A stretch of DNA of 64,000 nucleotides from Allocoleopsis franciscana PCC 7113 (GTDB lineage: Bacteria > Cyanobacteriota > Cyanobacteriia > Cyanobacteriales > Coleofasciculaceae): the NCBI RefSeq assembly GCF_000317515.1, contig NC_019738.1, positions 1,525,501-1,589,500 on the forward strand. The letters run 5' to 3'. The notes beneath the pieces were generated by a model. That model was not told where the DNA came from. It saw only the letters and a program-made list of their open reading frames with translations, and made no database searches. This document shows positions 26,755 through 35,906 of this stretch, piece by piece. The translations under genes were made by a program, and so were the position numbers. The number at the start of each line of letters is the position of its first letter. The first letter of the stretch is position 1.

Positions 26755-28611
26755 ATGGTTTTTAATTGGTTCCGCCGACAGTTTGGCAATAGCGACGGGT
26801 CTTCAGAGGAGACTTCTACCGAAACTCCCCAGGTTGAACAGGAACAAGAGGTCACTGAGGAGCAAGAATCAGGAGTTGCCGATGATGACCTCCTGAATTG
26901 GGCGAAAACGGCTTACAAAAACATTCAAAAGCAGCAAGAGGAGGCAACAGAACCTCAGGAGGAACCCTCTACCCCAGAAATGGCTGAGGCGATTCCTGAA
27001 GAAGAGTCTGCTTCCGAACAACCGACTGTCGCGGAATCTGAGGTAGAAATTACGACAGAAGCCGCAGAACCGACAACGGGTAAATTGGCTGACCAAACAG
27101 TAGAGGAAACGGCACCGACCGCTGAAACCTTATCCGAAGCCTCACCCGATGCGGTATCGGTTGAATCTCAAGAAGAGATAGCGGAATCAGAACCAGAAGC
27201 TGAAGCCGTAGAATCCCCAGTTGTGGCGGAAGCCTCAGAGGCAGAAGAGGCAGAAATACCCGTCACCACCGAATCGGTAACGGTTGAGTCAGCCCCACCT
27301 TCCACGGAAGAACCCACAACAGTGGCATCCACTGAGCAAAAAACATCGGCAGTACCCCCGATTACCGAAGACCCAACTTCCGTAGAATCTGAAACCCTAT
27401 CCCCAGTTGCCGCAGAAACGGAGTCAGCCCCCACTACCCCTGTACCCATTTGGGCACGCTCCAGTGCAGAACGGCAGGCACGACTGGAACGCCTGAAGGA
27501 AACGGCGATTGAACTGCCAGAACCTGAACCGATCAGGGTACCGGTTCAGCCGGTTGAACCAGCCACCACTACAAGGGTTAAGGGAGAGGTCATTTCGGGT
27601 CTGGCCTTTGATGAAGGGTTCATGTGGTCAGCCCAAGTACTGGCAGCACAGGGGCGTCGTCCAGAAGATGTTTCCGTCGAAGAAATTAGTTGGCTCAATC
27701 GACTGCGTCAAGGACTGGATAAAACCCGCCGCAGCTTAATTAACCAGCTCAAGGCGATTGTTGGTCAAGGGCCGTTGAATCAAGACGCCGTGATGGAGAT
27801 TGAGGCACTGCTGTTGCAGGCTGATGTCGGTGTCGAAGCAACGGACTATATCATCAATACCCTGCAACAAAAATTGCGGGAGGAAGTCTTGCCACCGGAG
27901 CAAGCGCTCGCCTATCTTAAGCAAATTATCCGTGATTTGCTTGACCGACCTCTCCAGGAATCTTATAGCCCGACTTTTGTCCCGGAAAAAGACACCCTGA
28001 ATATTTGGTTGATGACTGGGGTGAATGGTGCGGGTAAGACTACAACCATCGGAAAACTCGCTCACCTCGCCCAGAAATCGGGCTATCGCTGTTTAATTGG
28101 GGCTGCTGATACCTTCCGGGCGGCAGCGGTGGAACAGGTGAAGATTTGGGGAGAACGCAGTGGCACGGAGGTGATTGCGAATCCGGGGAAAAATACCGAC
28201 CCGGCGGCGGTGGTGTTTGATGCCATTACAGCAGCACAAGCCCGAAATACAGAATTACTCCTAATAGACACCGCAGGGCGTCTGCAAAACAAGAAAAACC
28301 TGATGGAGGAACTCGCGAAAATTCGGCGGATTATTGATAAAAAAGCCCCTGACACTCAGGTTGAATCTCTCTTGGTTCTAGATGCCACCCTTGGTCAAAA
28401 TGGTCTGCGTCAGGCGGAAGTCTTTTCACAAGCGGCAAAACTCAGTGGTGTGGTTTTAACCAAACTGGATGGCACGGCGAAAGGAGGCGTTGCCTTAGCT
28501 GTGGTGCAGCAATTGGGTTTGCCGATTCGATTTATTGGTGCGGGTGAAGGGATTGAAGACTTGCGTCCTTTCTCTAGTTACGAGTTTGTTGAAGCTTTAC
28601 TCAGTGGTTAG
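26755..28611 (+). CDS. ftsY: Signal recognition particle receptor FtsY
   Basis: FtsY is the SRP receptor GTPase that docks ribosome-nascent chain complexes at the membrane. The protein is 618 residues from ATG 26755, which gives the natural start [11 protein letters not shown]; an upstream TTG frame was rejected. Residues about 15-270 are a very acidic, Glu/Pro/Thr/Val-rich region with degenerate repeats, poorly conserved and likely disordered. The NG domain follows: P-loop [15 protein letters not shown] at about 421, then [35 protein letters not shown] and the closing [12 protein letters not shown]. All GTPase motifs are intact. It lies downstream of nusB on the same strand. Confidence 0.96.
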   Translation: MVFNWFRRQFGNSDGSSEETSTETPQVEQEQEVTEEQESGVADDDLLNWAKTAYKNIQKQQEEATEPQEEPSTPEMAEAIPEEESASEQPTVAESEVEITTEAAEPTTGKLADQTVEETAPTAETLSEASPDAVSVESQEEIAESEPEAEAVESPVVAEASEAEEAEIPVTTESVTVESAPPSTEEPTTVASTEQKTSAVPPITEDPTSVESETLSPVAAETESAPTTPVPIWARSSAERQARLERLKETAIELPEPEPIRVPVQPVEPATTTRVKGEVISGLAFDEGFMWSAQVLAAQGRRPEDVSVEEISWLNRLRQGLDKTRRSLINQLKAIVGQGPLNQDAVMEIEALLLQADVGVEATDYIINTLQQKLREEVLPPEQALAYLKQIIRDLLDRPLQESYSPTFVPEKDTLNIWLMTGVNGAGKTTTIGKLAHLAQKSGYRCLIGAADTFRAAAVEQVKIWGERSGTEVIANPGKNTDPAAVVFDAITAAQARNTELLLIDTAGRLQNKKNLMEELAKIRRIIDKKAPDTQVESLLVLDATLGQNGLRQAEVFSQAAKLSGVVLTKLDGTAKGGVALAVVQQLGLPIRFIGAGEGIEDLRPFSSYEFVEALLSG

Positions 28612-28735
28612 TCGGTTCAGATTTCCCCTCGACTTCGCTAGTACAGAAATTATTGATTGACCCACTCAGCCTTTGCCAGTCATCGAATCTGGCAATTTCC
28701 GTTAAATTGAAAGAAGTCACGGCGAAGGAAGATAG

Positions 28736-29425
28736 ATGTCAGCACAACTGTTACTGGTAGATGATGAGCCAGGAGTACGGGTATCGGTCAAAGAATACCT
28801 ACAAGAAGTTGGGGGTTTTGATGTACAGGTTGCCAGTAATGCCGATGAAGCATGGCAGATGTTGCAACGCAAAACACCAGACCTTGTGATTTCTGACGTC
28901 ATGATGCCCAAAGTTGATGGGTATCAGTTTCTGAAACAGTTACGTGATGACCCCCGGTTTAAAACTCTGCCAGTGGTCTTTCTCACCGCCAGAGGGATGA
29001 CTTCAGACCGAATTCAGGGTTATCACGCGGGGGTTGATGCCTATTTGCCGAAGCCGTTTGACCCGGATGAATTAGTCGCGATTGTTGAGAACTTATTGGG
29101 ACGCCGCACTGCTAATGCTGGAGAGGCATCAACCAGTACCGAACTAGAGCAAATTGCTCAGGAAATTGCGACAATTCGAGCCATGTTAGACCAAAGACCG
29201 GGCATTGCTCAAACCCCTCCCCCCATTCGCATTGATTTTACGCCGCGAGAGCAGAGTGTTTTAGATTTGGTGGCAGAAGGATTGATGAATAAAGAAATCG
29301 CCCGACGCTTAGAGACTAGTGTCCGCAATGTTGAGAAGTATGTCAGCCGCTTATTTAGCAAAACGGGAACCAACAGTCGCACGGAGTTGGTTCGTTACGC
29401 TTTGGAACATGGCTTAACCAAGTGA
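28736..29425 (+). CDS. NarL/LuxR-type response regulator (Ycf29-like)
   Basis: A 229-residue two-component response regulator. The receiver domain (about 1-120) has the acidic pair in LLLVDDEPG, the phospho-acceptor Asp in VISDVMMPKVDGYQFL at about residue 57, the switch Thr in FLTARG, and the Lys in LPKPFDPDEL. A linker with Gln/Glu-rich helix follows, then a LuxR-type HTH (about 160-229: FTPREQSVLDLVAEGLMNKEIA and SVRNVEKYVSRL). The receiver wording, MTSDRIQGYHAGVDAYLPKPF, recalls the plastid/cyanobacterial Ycf29 (TctD-like) group. No histidine kinase is adjacent, so it is an orphan. Targets are unknown. Confidence 0.9.
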   Translation: MSAQLLLVDDEPGVRVSVKEYLQEVGGFDVQVASNADEAWQMLQRKTPDLVISDVMMPKVDGYQFLKQLRDDPRFKTLPVVFLTARGMTSDRIQGYHAGVDAYLPKPFDPDELVAIVENLLGRRTANAGEASTSTELEQIAQEIATIRAMLDQRPGIAQTPPPIRIDFTPREQSVLDLVAEGLMNKEIARRLETSVRNVEKYVSRLFSKTGTNSRTELVRYALEHGLTK

Positions 29426-29518
29426 ATCGTTACATGGTTTCTTTTCTTCACAATTTGGGGTAATACAACCCCTCATAATATGTATTTAATTTGCATCTTG
29501 TAAAGAAAGATGTACTTT

Positions 29519-29567
29519 TCTAAGGTAATTCAGGGAAATCCTGATATTGTTCATTTATTACCTTAGA
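29519..29567 (+). promoter_or_regulatory. Structured leader ahead of the small membrane peptide
   Basis: A perfect 11-base inverted repeat, TCTAAGGTAAT (29519-29529) and ATTACCTTAGA (29557-29567), encloses a nested CAGG/CCTG hairpin. It ends 16 bases before the ATG at 29584, so in the transcript it would form a long stem-loop just upstream of the ribosome site. It could act as an RNA regulatory element or as a terminator-like block for the upstream transcript. Confidence 0.6.
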
Positions 29568-29583
29568 AAAAAGATAATAAAGA

Positions 29584-29703
29584 ATGAAAGTTTCACAAAA
29601 TAACAAACATTTAGGTGAATCAATTGCTCTGGGTGCTGTCTTAGTGGCAACGAGTGTTGGCATCTTTGTTGTGATGATGATGCAAAGCGGTGTCTTGCCC
29701 TAA
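29584..29703 (+). CDS. Small single-span membrane peptide, 39 residues
   Basis: The reading frame encodes a short polar N-terminus (MKVSQNNKHLGES), one hydrophobic span (IALGAVLVATSVGIFVVMMM) and the end QSGVLP. The size and shape recall the small one-span subunits of photosynthetic or NDH complexes, but it matches none that I know (PsbX, PsbY, PetM, PsaM and Psb30 were considered). An inverted repeat immediately upstream and a strong terminator 23 bases downstream frame it as an independent transcription unit. The gene is too short for most gene finders. The function is not assigned. Confidence 0.6.
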   Translation: MKVSQNNKHLGESIALGAVLVATSVGIFVVMMMQSGVLP

Positions 29704-29725
29704 AAAATTTAAGTAAATCAGTAAT

Positions 29726-29762
29726 TCATCCCGCAGTTAGTAGTTGTGGGATGAATTTTTTT
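29726..29762 (+). terminator. Rho-independent terminator after the small membrane peptide
   Basis: TCATCCCGCA pairs with TGTGGGATGA (ten pairs, one of them G-U) around a nine-base loop, followed by ATTTTTTT. It has all features of an intrinsic plus-strand terminator. Confidence 0.85.
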
Positions 29763-29844
29763 CAAGGTTGGGGCTATGGCAGCACCATTCAACCTAATAT
29801 TTCTGTATAAATGTTAACAGCGATCGCACTTAGGCTGAGAAGCC

Positions 29845-30432
29845 TCAATCCTCACCTTCTGCAAAATTAATCCTTTCGTAAAGTTCGCTAAAAGCAATTT
29901 TAAAATCGACCGATTGGAGAGAGAATACCGAATCTTCTGCTTCAAACTCAGTAAACAGCCATTGCCCCTCAGCCGTTTTCACATACTGCATCAGATGATA
30001 TTGAGATTGGTCGATTAAAATATATTCCCTCAACTCAGGAATTGACCGATAATACAAAAATTTATCGCCTTGGTCGTAATTTTTAGTAGACTTCGATAAC
30101 ACCTCAGCAATCAGCAATGGATTCATCACAGTCGTAGTATTCGTTCCTGTATAGGTAGGTTGGCCCTGGATTACCATCACATCTGGATAAGTGTACTGAC
30201 GATAACGAGGTATCCATAACCGTACATCACCAATATAGATATCGTATTTTTGCCCTTTTAAACCAAACTTCAAGTTAGCAGCAAAATTCAGAGCAATTTT
30301 GTTGTGATTCGTTGTCCCTCCTGTCATAGGAACGATATCTCCATCTTGGTATTCACTTTTGAATTCAGCCGCTTCCTCAAGTTCTAAATATTCTTCTGGA
30401 GAGTAGGAGCGTTTCTGTGTTTGTAGTTGCAT
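29845..30432 (-). CDS. Uma2 family (DUF820) predicted nuclease
   Basis: A 195-residue protein of the Uma2 family, which has a PD-(D/E)XK nuclease fold and is greatly expanded in cyanobacteria. Typical features are the N-terminal YSPEEYLELEEAAEFKSEY, the phrase DGDIVPMTGGTTNHNKI at about 31-47, the DVRLWIP segment with YPDVMVI at about 85-105, and the active-site strand LLIAEVLSKSTKNYD at about 106-120. The C-terminal YILIDQSQYHL strand is also standard. Its cellular role is unsettled; such genes are often mobile. It is divergent from the STAND gene across 46 bases. Confidence 0.9.
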   Translation of the reverse strand: MQLQTQKRSYSPEEYLELEEAAEFKSEYQDGDIVPMTGGTTNHNKIALNFAANLKFGLKGQKYDIYIGDVRLWIPRYRQYTYPDVMVIQGQPTYTGTNTTTVMNPLLIAEVLSKSTKNYDQGDKFLYYRSIPELREYILIDQSQYHLMQYVKTAEGQWLFTEFEAEDSVFSLQSVDFKIAFSELYERINFAEGED

Positions 30433-30478
30433 AAATAATTAAATTGATAGCCTAGATAAAGACGCAAGGATTGGGCGC

Positions 30479-32254
30479 ATGAGCCAGAATAGCCAAAACA
30501 TATCGCCATCAGCCGTTAGTAGCCCCGCATTACCCTACTTTTACGATACTATTCCCCAAAGTGGAATCAGCCAATTTGTCGGGCGCGACAAGGAACTCGA
30601 AACCCTACACCAACTATTACAGGAACACGACCAAGTTGCAGTCACGGGTATCAGTGGCATCGGCAAAACCGAATTAGCCATTCACTACGCCAAGGCTAAT
30701 TTAAACCATTACACAGGCGGTATCTGCTGGTTATTTGCCCGTTCCGATTTAGGAGTGCAGATTGTAGAATTTTCGCTGTTGCATTTCCCAAATTTCACCA
30801 TCCCCGATAAACTAACTCCCACTACTCAAGTTCAGTATTGCTGGCAGTACTGGCAATCTCTACTTGTCTCTCCTTCCCAACAGGGGAATGGGGAGGTTCT
30901 CATCATTATTGATAATCTCACTGACTATTCCCAGATACAGTCCTACCTACCACTATCCTCATCTGGTTTTAAGGTACTAATTACCACAAGGCTGCAACTC
31001 AAACAGCCAGTACAGATGCTATCTTTAGACGTTCTATCACCACCCGCCGCCTGGGAATTATTAGCATCGCACATCGGCAAATATCGGGTGAAAGATACCA
31101 GGGGCAAGCCTTTTGGAATTGACTCTAAACGAAAACCAAGCAAACACAAGGTTAAGGCGAATCGAACTTCCGCATTTGTCCCCCCTCTTAAAGGAGAGGG
31201 ACAGGGGGAGAGGTTAACGGTAGCCCAACAGCTATGTGAATTGCTGGGTTATTTACCGTTAGGGATAGAGTTAGTAGGGCGGTATCTAGAACAAGAGCGG
31301 AATTTATCTTTAGAAAAGATGCGATCGCGCCTTGAACGTGCCTCCAAGAACCAATTACACTTGCAGCAACAGCACCTTAATCACGAGTCTATCATCCAGC
31401 CTGAAGCTAACACCGATAATAATTTAACAGCTCAATTGAGTATAACGGCAGCCTTTGAATTAAGTTGGAAACGTTTAGCTCAAGAGGCGCAAGAATTAGG
31501 CTGTTTGCTTAGTATATTTGCCTCAGCTCCTATTTCTTGGACACAAGTAGAAAGTGTATACGGTCAGCTATACCTACCAGGGGCTTTATTAGGACAATTA
31601 CTGAATATCTCACCCGATAATTCACAAGCCAATATTGAAAATCTGATAACAACGCTGCTAGCCAACCTCAAAGTATTTAGAAGTCAATTAATACAGCTAA
31701 ATCTATTGCAACATAGGGGAGAAGAAACGTATCAACTGCATCCACTGATTCGTGAGTTGTTTCAAGAAAAACTGGAAAGCTTAGAGCAATCCAGGAACTT
31801 AAAAGAAACATTTTGTCAAGTAATGATTGCTGTAGCCAAGCAAATTCCTGACTCACCCAGCCGCGATTTAATTGGGGCTGTGACTTCTGCCGTCCCCCAC
31901 ATAACAGAAGCCGCTACAACACTACAAGAATTTTTGAGCCATGAGGATTTAATCCAATCCCTAGAAGGCTTGGCCTGGTTTTATCAAAGCCAAGGGTTCT
32001 ATGACTTAGCCACCCCTTGGTGGGAGCAATGCGTCTGGCTCACGCAAAACTACCTTGGCTCAGATCATCCTGATTTGGTTACCAATTTACACAATTTGGC
32101 ATGGAGTTACTATGCTCAGGAGCGCTACACCGAAGCCGAACCCTTATCTGTGCAAGCCTTGGACATTTGTGAGCAAAAGTTAGGGGCAGAGCATCCCCTC
32201 ACAGTGGCAACCCGTAAAAACCTGGAAACTCTGTACCTGGTTCTCAAAAAATGA
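30479..32254 (+). CDS. STAND (NB-ARC) NTPase with C-terminal TPR
   Basis: A 591-residue signal-transduction ATPase. Residues 30-330 form an NB-ARC/NTPase module: FVGRDKELE, Walker A GISGIGKTEL at 57-66, Walker B in VLIIIDNLT, the VLITTR sensor strand, and GYLPLGIELVGRYL (GLPL motif). A winged-helix-like region follows, and the C-terminus has TPR-like units (HEDLIQSLEGLAWFYQSQG, DLVTNLHNLAWSYYAQ). Such proteins sense ligands and oligomerise, often in defence or regulated cell death. No N-terminal effector domain is present. An in-frame insertion between the NTPase and GLPL parts is described separately. The start ATG at 30479 lies 46 bases from the divergent Uma2 gene. Confidence 0.88.
   Translation: MSQNSQNISPSAVSSPALPYFYDTIPQSGISQFVGRDKELETLHQLLQEHDQVAVTGISGIGKTELAIHYAKANLNHYTGGICWLFARSDLGVQIVEFSLLHFPNFTIPDKLTPTTQVQYCWQYWQSLLVSPSQQGNGEVLIIIDNLTDYSQIQSYLPLSSSGFKVLITTRLQLKQPVQMLSLDVLSPPAAWELLASHIGKYRVKDTRGKPFGIDSKRKPSKHKVKANRTSAFVPPLKGEGQGERLTVAQQLCELLGYLPLGIELVGRYLEQERNLSLEKMRSRLERASKNQLHLQQQHLNHESIIQPEANTDNNLTAQLSITAAFELSWKRLAQEAQELGCLLSIFASAPISWTQVESVYGQLYLPGALLGQLLNISPDNSQANIENLITTLLANLKVFRSQLIQLNLLQHRGEETYQLHPLIRELFQEKLESLEQSRNLKETFCQVMIAVAKQIPDSPSRDLIGAVTSAVPHITEAATTLQEFLSHEDLIQSLEGLAWFYQSQGFYDLATPWWEQCVWLTQNYLGSDHPDLVTNLHNLAWSYYAQERYTEAEPLSVQALDICEQKLGAEHPLTVATRKNLETLYLVLKK
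31150..31215. repeat. Dispersed repeat inserted in frame in the STAND gene
   Basis: The core CCCCCCTCTTAAAGGAGAGGGACAGG is an imperfect palindrome of the CCCTCTCC/GGAGAGGG type, which usually sits between genes in cyanobacteria. Here it is translated as part of residues about 204-245, a low-complexity Lys-rich segment that homologous NB-ARC modules would not need. The frame is kept. Confidence 0.5.
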
Positions 32255-32650
32255 CTTCTAGAAGAGCGGTAATCAGCCGCGCTGGCGGCTAGTCCTGATG
32301 GGGTGATAAGCCGCCGAAAGTATTGAGGATTTTAAGCCTGTCTCCATTTAGCGATCGCATTGAGGGAGATTATCCTTCCTGATTAAGGGGGTAGTCAACC
32401 CCAATTTGCTCTGAGGTAGCCAATTTTCTGCATAAGCTCCCCAGCCTCAGAGATATAGGTTGGGAGAGAGTCAAGTGACTCAACCTATCTACCGACTCAT
32501 GACAGTGCGTAAAATGCGTAAATTCTTCCTACTCTCCCGATAATAATGACTTTTAAAGCGATGCCTTTATAACTTTGAGGCAATTTTAAATAAGTTTTTT
32601 AACCTTTTTGGACTGGTGGGTTATTTCTGCCGCGCTGCACTAGCTCCTGA
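32255..32650. other. Intergenic region with palindromes
   Basis: No gene is seen. It holds an interrupted palindrome at 32456-32487 (TAGGTTG...GAGTCAAGTGACTC...CAACCTA) and a single end of the MITE-like element at 32615-32643. A GCGATCGC site lies near 32350. Confidence 0.5.
32615..32643. repeat. Solo end of the MITE-like element
   Basis: This 29-base segment, ending GCTGCACTAG, matches the right end of the element at 10435-10570 in 25 positions. No matching left end was found nearby, so it is probably a remnant. It lies eight bases past the stop codon of the neighbouring minus-strand gene. Confidence 0.55.
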
Positions 32651-33115
32651 TTACTGAGTAATGTGGCTACTGAGTACTTGTTTGAGATTCTGCATCCGCA
32701 TTTTAATCATTGCCTCTAAACTCCAGCGAATTACTGTACTATCGAGCAAAGGATTCAGCTCAAACTTGACAGCATCCACAATGCGGGTTGATTCAGCCGT
32801 AATCGCCATGAACTGATGGGTATGTTCCCAGACACGGAAAGGGCCAGTGACCTGTTCGTCTTTAAAACAGACCGGTGGGTCCCAATGGGTGATTTGAACT
32901 CGCCAGTCCAGTCCTAAACCGAAAAGTTCCAACCTCAGGGGCAAGTGAGTACCTAAACCACAAACAATATTAGATTCTTTGAGCCGAACTGAGAGGAGAG
33001 GTGGAGCGATGCGTTCTAGAAGCTGTACATCCTCGTGCGCTTCCCAAACCGCTGCCACCGGAAGGGGGACAGTTTCGGCGATCTCAATTCGTTCCAAAAG
33101 ATCTGTTTCCCACAA
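32651..33115 (-). CDS. SRPBCC (START-like) family protein
   Basis: A 154-residue soluble protein with the order of a SRPBCC / polyketide-cyclase-like lipid-binding fold. An N-terminal strand IEIAETVPLPVAAVWEA leads to helix QLLERIAPP. Central strands include LFGLGLDWRVQITHWDPP and FKDEQVTGPFRVWEHTHQF, and a long C-terminal helix ends the chain (TVIRWSLEAMIKMRMQNLKQVL). Such folds bind hydrophobic ligands in a deep pocket; the ligand here is unknown. The start ATG at 33115 gives a short, normal N-terminus. It diverges from dapB across 209 bases. Confidence 0.8.
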   Translation of the reverse strand: MWETDLLERIEIAETVPLPVAAVWEAHEDVQLLERIAPPLLSVRLKESNIVCGLGTHLPLRLELFGLGLDWRVQITHWDPPVCFKDEQVTGPFRVWEHTHQFMAITAESTRIVDAVKFELNPLLDSTVIRWSLEAMIKMRMQNLKQVLSSHITQ

Positions 33116-33324
33116 ACATTTTTACGCCTATATGTAAATGTACTGCAATTGCCTCTCAATTTCACAGTTGACGATGCTTGTAGTGACCAGTCATCCTAGC
33201 CTTTATCTCAAGTAGCGATTTAATCCCAATACCCAATTCCCATGAGCCTCAGAGCGATTTGCTTCGCTGGCTGCCCACTATAGTCTAAAATTCGCTTGAT
33301 TGTTCCTAAGGATATCCTTAAATT

Positions 33325-34152
33325 ATGTCGAATCAATCTCCTATCCCAGTCGTTGTCAACGGAGCTTGTGGCAAAATGGGCCGCGAGGTCATTAAGGCGG
33401 TTGCTCAAGCCGAGGATATGACCTTAATCGGTGCAATCGAGCGCAACCCCCAATACATCGGTCAAGATATTGGTGAAGTGATCGGATGCGGCCCTCTGGA
33501 AATTCCGGTACTCAACGATCTACAAGCGAATTTAGTGCTGGCTACCCAGGAAAAAGTACAGGGTGTCATGGTTGATTTTACTCACCCTGATAGCGTTTAT
33601 GAGAATGTTCGGTCTGCGCTCGCCTACGGAGTTCGCCCCGTCGTTGGCACTACCGGTTTGTCTCCAGAACAAATTCAAGACCTTGCTGATTTTGCGGAAA
33701 AAGCCAGCACTGGCTGCTTACTGATTCCCAATTTCTCCATTGGCATGGTCTTACTTCAACAAGCTGCTGTTCAAGCCTCCAAATACTTCGACCACGTCGA
33801 AATTATCGAACTCCATCACAACCAAAAAGCCGATGCCCCTAGCGGTACCGCTATTCAAACTGCCCAACTACTAGCCGAATTAGGAAAAACATTTAATCCA
33901 GCTATTGTTAAAGAAACGGAAAAATTAACGGGTGCTAGAGGAAGTGTAGCCGAAGAAAATATTCGGATTCACAGTATCCGCCTTCCCGGATTACTGGCTC
34001 ACCAAGAAGTAATTTTTGGTGCACCCGGTCAAATCTACACCCTGCGTCACGATACCTCAGACCGCTCTTGTTACATGCCCGGAGTGCTTCTCGCCATTCG
34101 CAAAGTCACCCAACTTAAATCCCTTGTCTACGGATTAGAAAAAATCCTCTAA
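33325..34152 (+). CDS. dapB: 4-hydroxy-tetrahydrodipicolinate reductase
   Basis: DapB reduces hydroxy-tetrahydrodipicolinate with NAD(P)H in the diaminopimelate/lysine pathway, which feeds peptidoglycan synthesis. The 275-residue protein has the dinucleotide motif [12 protein letters not shown] at about 10-21, the segment [17 protein letters not shown], and the catalytic and substrate motif [15 protein letters not shown] at about residues 160-174. ATG 33325 gives the expected short N-terminus. A conserved membrane protein gene follows nine bases after the stop, so co-transcription is likely. Confidence 0.96.
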   Translation: MSNQSPIPVVVNGACGKMGREVIKAVAQAEDMTLIGAIERNPQYIGQDIGEVIGCGPLEIPVLNDLQANLVLATQEKVQGVMVDFTHPDSVYENVRSALAYGVRPVVGTTGLSPEQIQDLADFAEKASTGCLLIPNFSIGMVLLQQAAVQASKYFDHVEIIELHHNQKADAPSGTAIQTAQLLAELGKTFNPAIVKETEKLTGARGSVAEENIRIHSIRLPGLLAHQEVIFGAPGQIYTLRHDTSDRSCYMPGVLLAIRKVTQLKSLVYGLEKIL

Positions 34153-34161
34153 ACGCTAACT

Positions 34162-34857
34162 ATGCTAGTTCCCATCACCCGCCAGAAGTTTGAACAAATC
34201 ATTCCCGTCCTTGCGACAGGCCCCCAGTATGGTTACTTTTGGGGCAAGTTTCCAGATTTCTTAAAACGACTCTTAATTTCTTTAATTTCCGTCGTTGGGG
34301 TTTCGCTTTTAAGAGTGTTTTTTGGCAGTAGTTTCGATGGCTTAATCTTGTTACTCTGTATCATTGCTGGGCTTTATTGGCTGTGGGGGCCCATTTATTG
34401 GGCAACGATGCGTAATATGGAGATTCGCCGCTACCCATACAGTGGCTTCTGGCGCGGTGAAGTGGTGGATGTATATGTGACAGAGGATTTGATTGGTAAA
34501 GAAGAAACGGTGAATAATAGCGGTGAGTTAGTCATCGTTGAAAACCGGGAACGACGCCTCAATGTGGAAGTGGAGGACGAAAACGGATTCGGGACACGAG
34601 TACAAGTTCCTCTGCGGCGCATCCACAAAGGAATTGCTGCCGGTCAAGTTGCGGAGATGTTGGTATTGTCCTATCAACCTGACTTGAGGAATATTGTTAA
34701 GACCACGGATATTTATATCCCTAGTCTGAACCGTTTTGTGAGTGATTATCCTTACCTACAACCCGATGTGTTTGCCCAAGTCAGTCAGAAATTGAGCCAA
34801 TTTGAAGAGGAGGAAGAACCAGTGAAACGTGGAAAAAATAAGCGTCGCAGGCGTTAA
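34162..34857 (+). CDS. Conserved membrane-anchored protein of unknown function
   Basis: A 231-residue protein. Two adjacent hydrophobic segments lie at about 35-53 (RLLISLISVVGVSLLRVFF) and 56-80 (LILLLCIIAGLYWLWGPIYW). The remainder is a soluble beta-rich domain (GFWRGEVVDVYVTEDLIG, RRLNVEVEDENGFGTRVQVP, IYIPSLNRFVSDYPYL) ending with a strongly basic tail (KRGKNKRRRR) after an acidic run. Such proteins have been labelled phosphate transporter permease in databases, but nothing here shows transport. The start ATG lies nine bases after the dapB stop. The function is unknown. Confidence 0.8.
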   Translation: MLVPITRQKFEQIIPVLATGPQYGYFWGKFPDFLKRLLISLISVVGVSLLRVFFGSSFDGLILLLCIIAGLYWLWGPIYWATMRNMEIRRYPYSGFWRGEVVDVYVTEDLIGKEETVNNSGELVIVENRERRLNVEVEDENGFGTRVQVPLRRIHKGIAAGQVAEMLVLSYQPDLRNIVKTTDIYIPSLNRFVSDYPYLQPDVFAQVSQKLSQFEEEEEPVKRGKNKRRRR

Positions 34858-34988
34858 AAAAATAAGGGTAACGGCACGATATGATCGTACCCCTACAGAT
34901 GCGATCGCCTAAATCCGCGCAATCTCAGAATGCGATCGCATCACTCATTCAACCGATGTGATTACACCAGTTTAATCCTGAATTTTTT

Positions 34989-35900
34989 CTATTTACTCGG
35001 TTGAGTTGGCGCTCGACCCGCATTTGGATCAAACGAAGGAAAGGGCGCTGTACCTCCTTGATAAACAGGCAAAATGCCATTCCACTTGTCAATCATTTTC
35101 TGTTGCAACTCTAGCTCTCGCAAGCGAATGGTTAAAGGAGAAACAGTCACAGCCTGAATACGAGCCACTTCAGCATCACCACGCGCTTCAGCAATTTTTC
35201 GTTTCGCTTCAGCTTCAGCAACTTCTAGCTGAGCTTTAGCGGCGACTGCCTGCTGTTCTGCTTGAAACCGAGCCGTAATTTGGGTTTCGATAGACTTATC
35301 AAACCGGGGCTTACTAACAAAGCCAACCGTGTCGAAAGTAACTCCAACAGGAGTAAATTTATCGTTCAAACAGGTTTGAACACCTTTAAGTAATTGTGCC
35401 TGTTTATTTCCGACAATTTCCTCCGGTTTTAATCCCGTAGCCCACTGATTAAAACAATTTCGAGTTTCGCTGCGTACTAGGGTGGCTTTGAATTGATCTG
35501 GATCTTTCAGGTACTTTCCGTAGAAGTCTTTGATTTTGTCAGTGTTAAAAAAGTACGAAAGTGAGACATCAGCATTGACACTGGTTCCACCGACCCCGAA
35601 CGTAATACTCTCATTCGTCGCAGAACCTTCCTCTGTCGAAGCCGTTAAAATATAGTACTGAACGTGGTTGGGAAAAACGATAATTTCTTCCGTGTAACCG
35701 TTATACCAGACGCGACCCGTATTGATAGTTGCATTTTGGATTCCCCGGTTTTTACCGTAAAGCTCGACCTTAAGACCCACATATCCAGGGGGTATCAACT
35801 TAGAGCTAGTGCCTGGAATAACGCCACAACCCGATGTCAGAATCCCGATTGCCGCAGCAATTCCTGCTACGCTGAGAAAGCGGCGTTTAAAAATTTTCAT
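34989..35900 (-). CDS. SPFH/Band 7 (prohibitin-like) lipoprotein
   Basis: A 303-residue membrane protein. The N-terminus has a signal sequence with lipobox LTSGCG (Cys at about residue 25), so it is probably lipid-anchored. An SPFH/prohibitin domain follows (about 40-215), with GYVGLKVELYGKNRG, the strand NADVSLSYFF and VGVTFDTVGFVSKPRF. The next segment is an Ala/Glu-rich helix (QAVAAKAQLEVAEAEAKRKI and on, about 220-250), typical of flotillin/prohibitin coiled coils. Proteins of this kind form large rings that organise membrane microdomains or control proteases. A small membrane protein is encoded six bases upstream on the same strand. Confidence 0.88.
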   Translation of the reverse strand: MKIFKRRFLSVAGIAAAIGILTSGCGVIPGTSSKLIPPGYVGLKVELYGKNRGIQNATINTGRVWYNGYTEEIIVFPNHVQYYILTASTEEGSATNESITFGVGGTSVNADVSLSYFFNTDKIKDFYGKYLKDPDQFKATLVRSETRNCFNQWATGLKPEEIVGNKQAQLLKGVQTCLNDKFTPVGVTFDTVGFVSKPRFDKSIETQITARFQAEQQAVAAKAQLEVAEAEAKRKIAEARGDAEVARIQAVTVSPLTIRLRELELQQKMIDKWNGILPVYQGGTAPFPSFDPNAGRAPTQPSK

Positions 35901-35906
35901 GGTTGC

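Noticed and set aside
33220-33408. 62-residue minus-strand frame overlapping the dapB start
   Set aside because: It covers the dapB start codon region in antisense and has no ribosome site; shadow frame.
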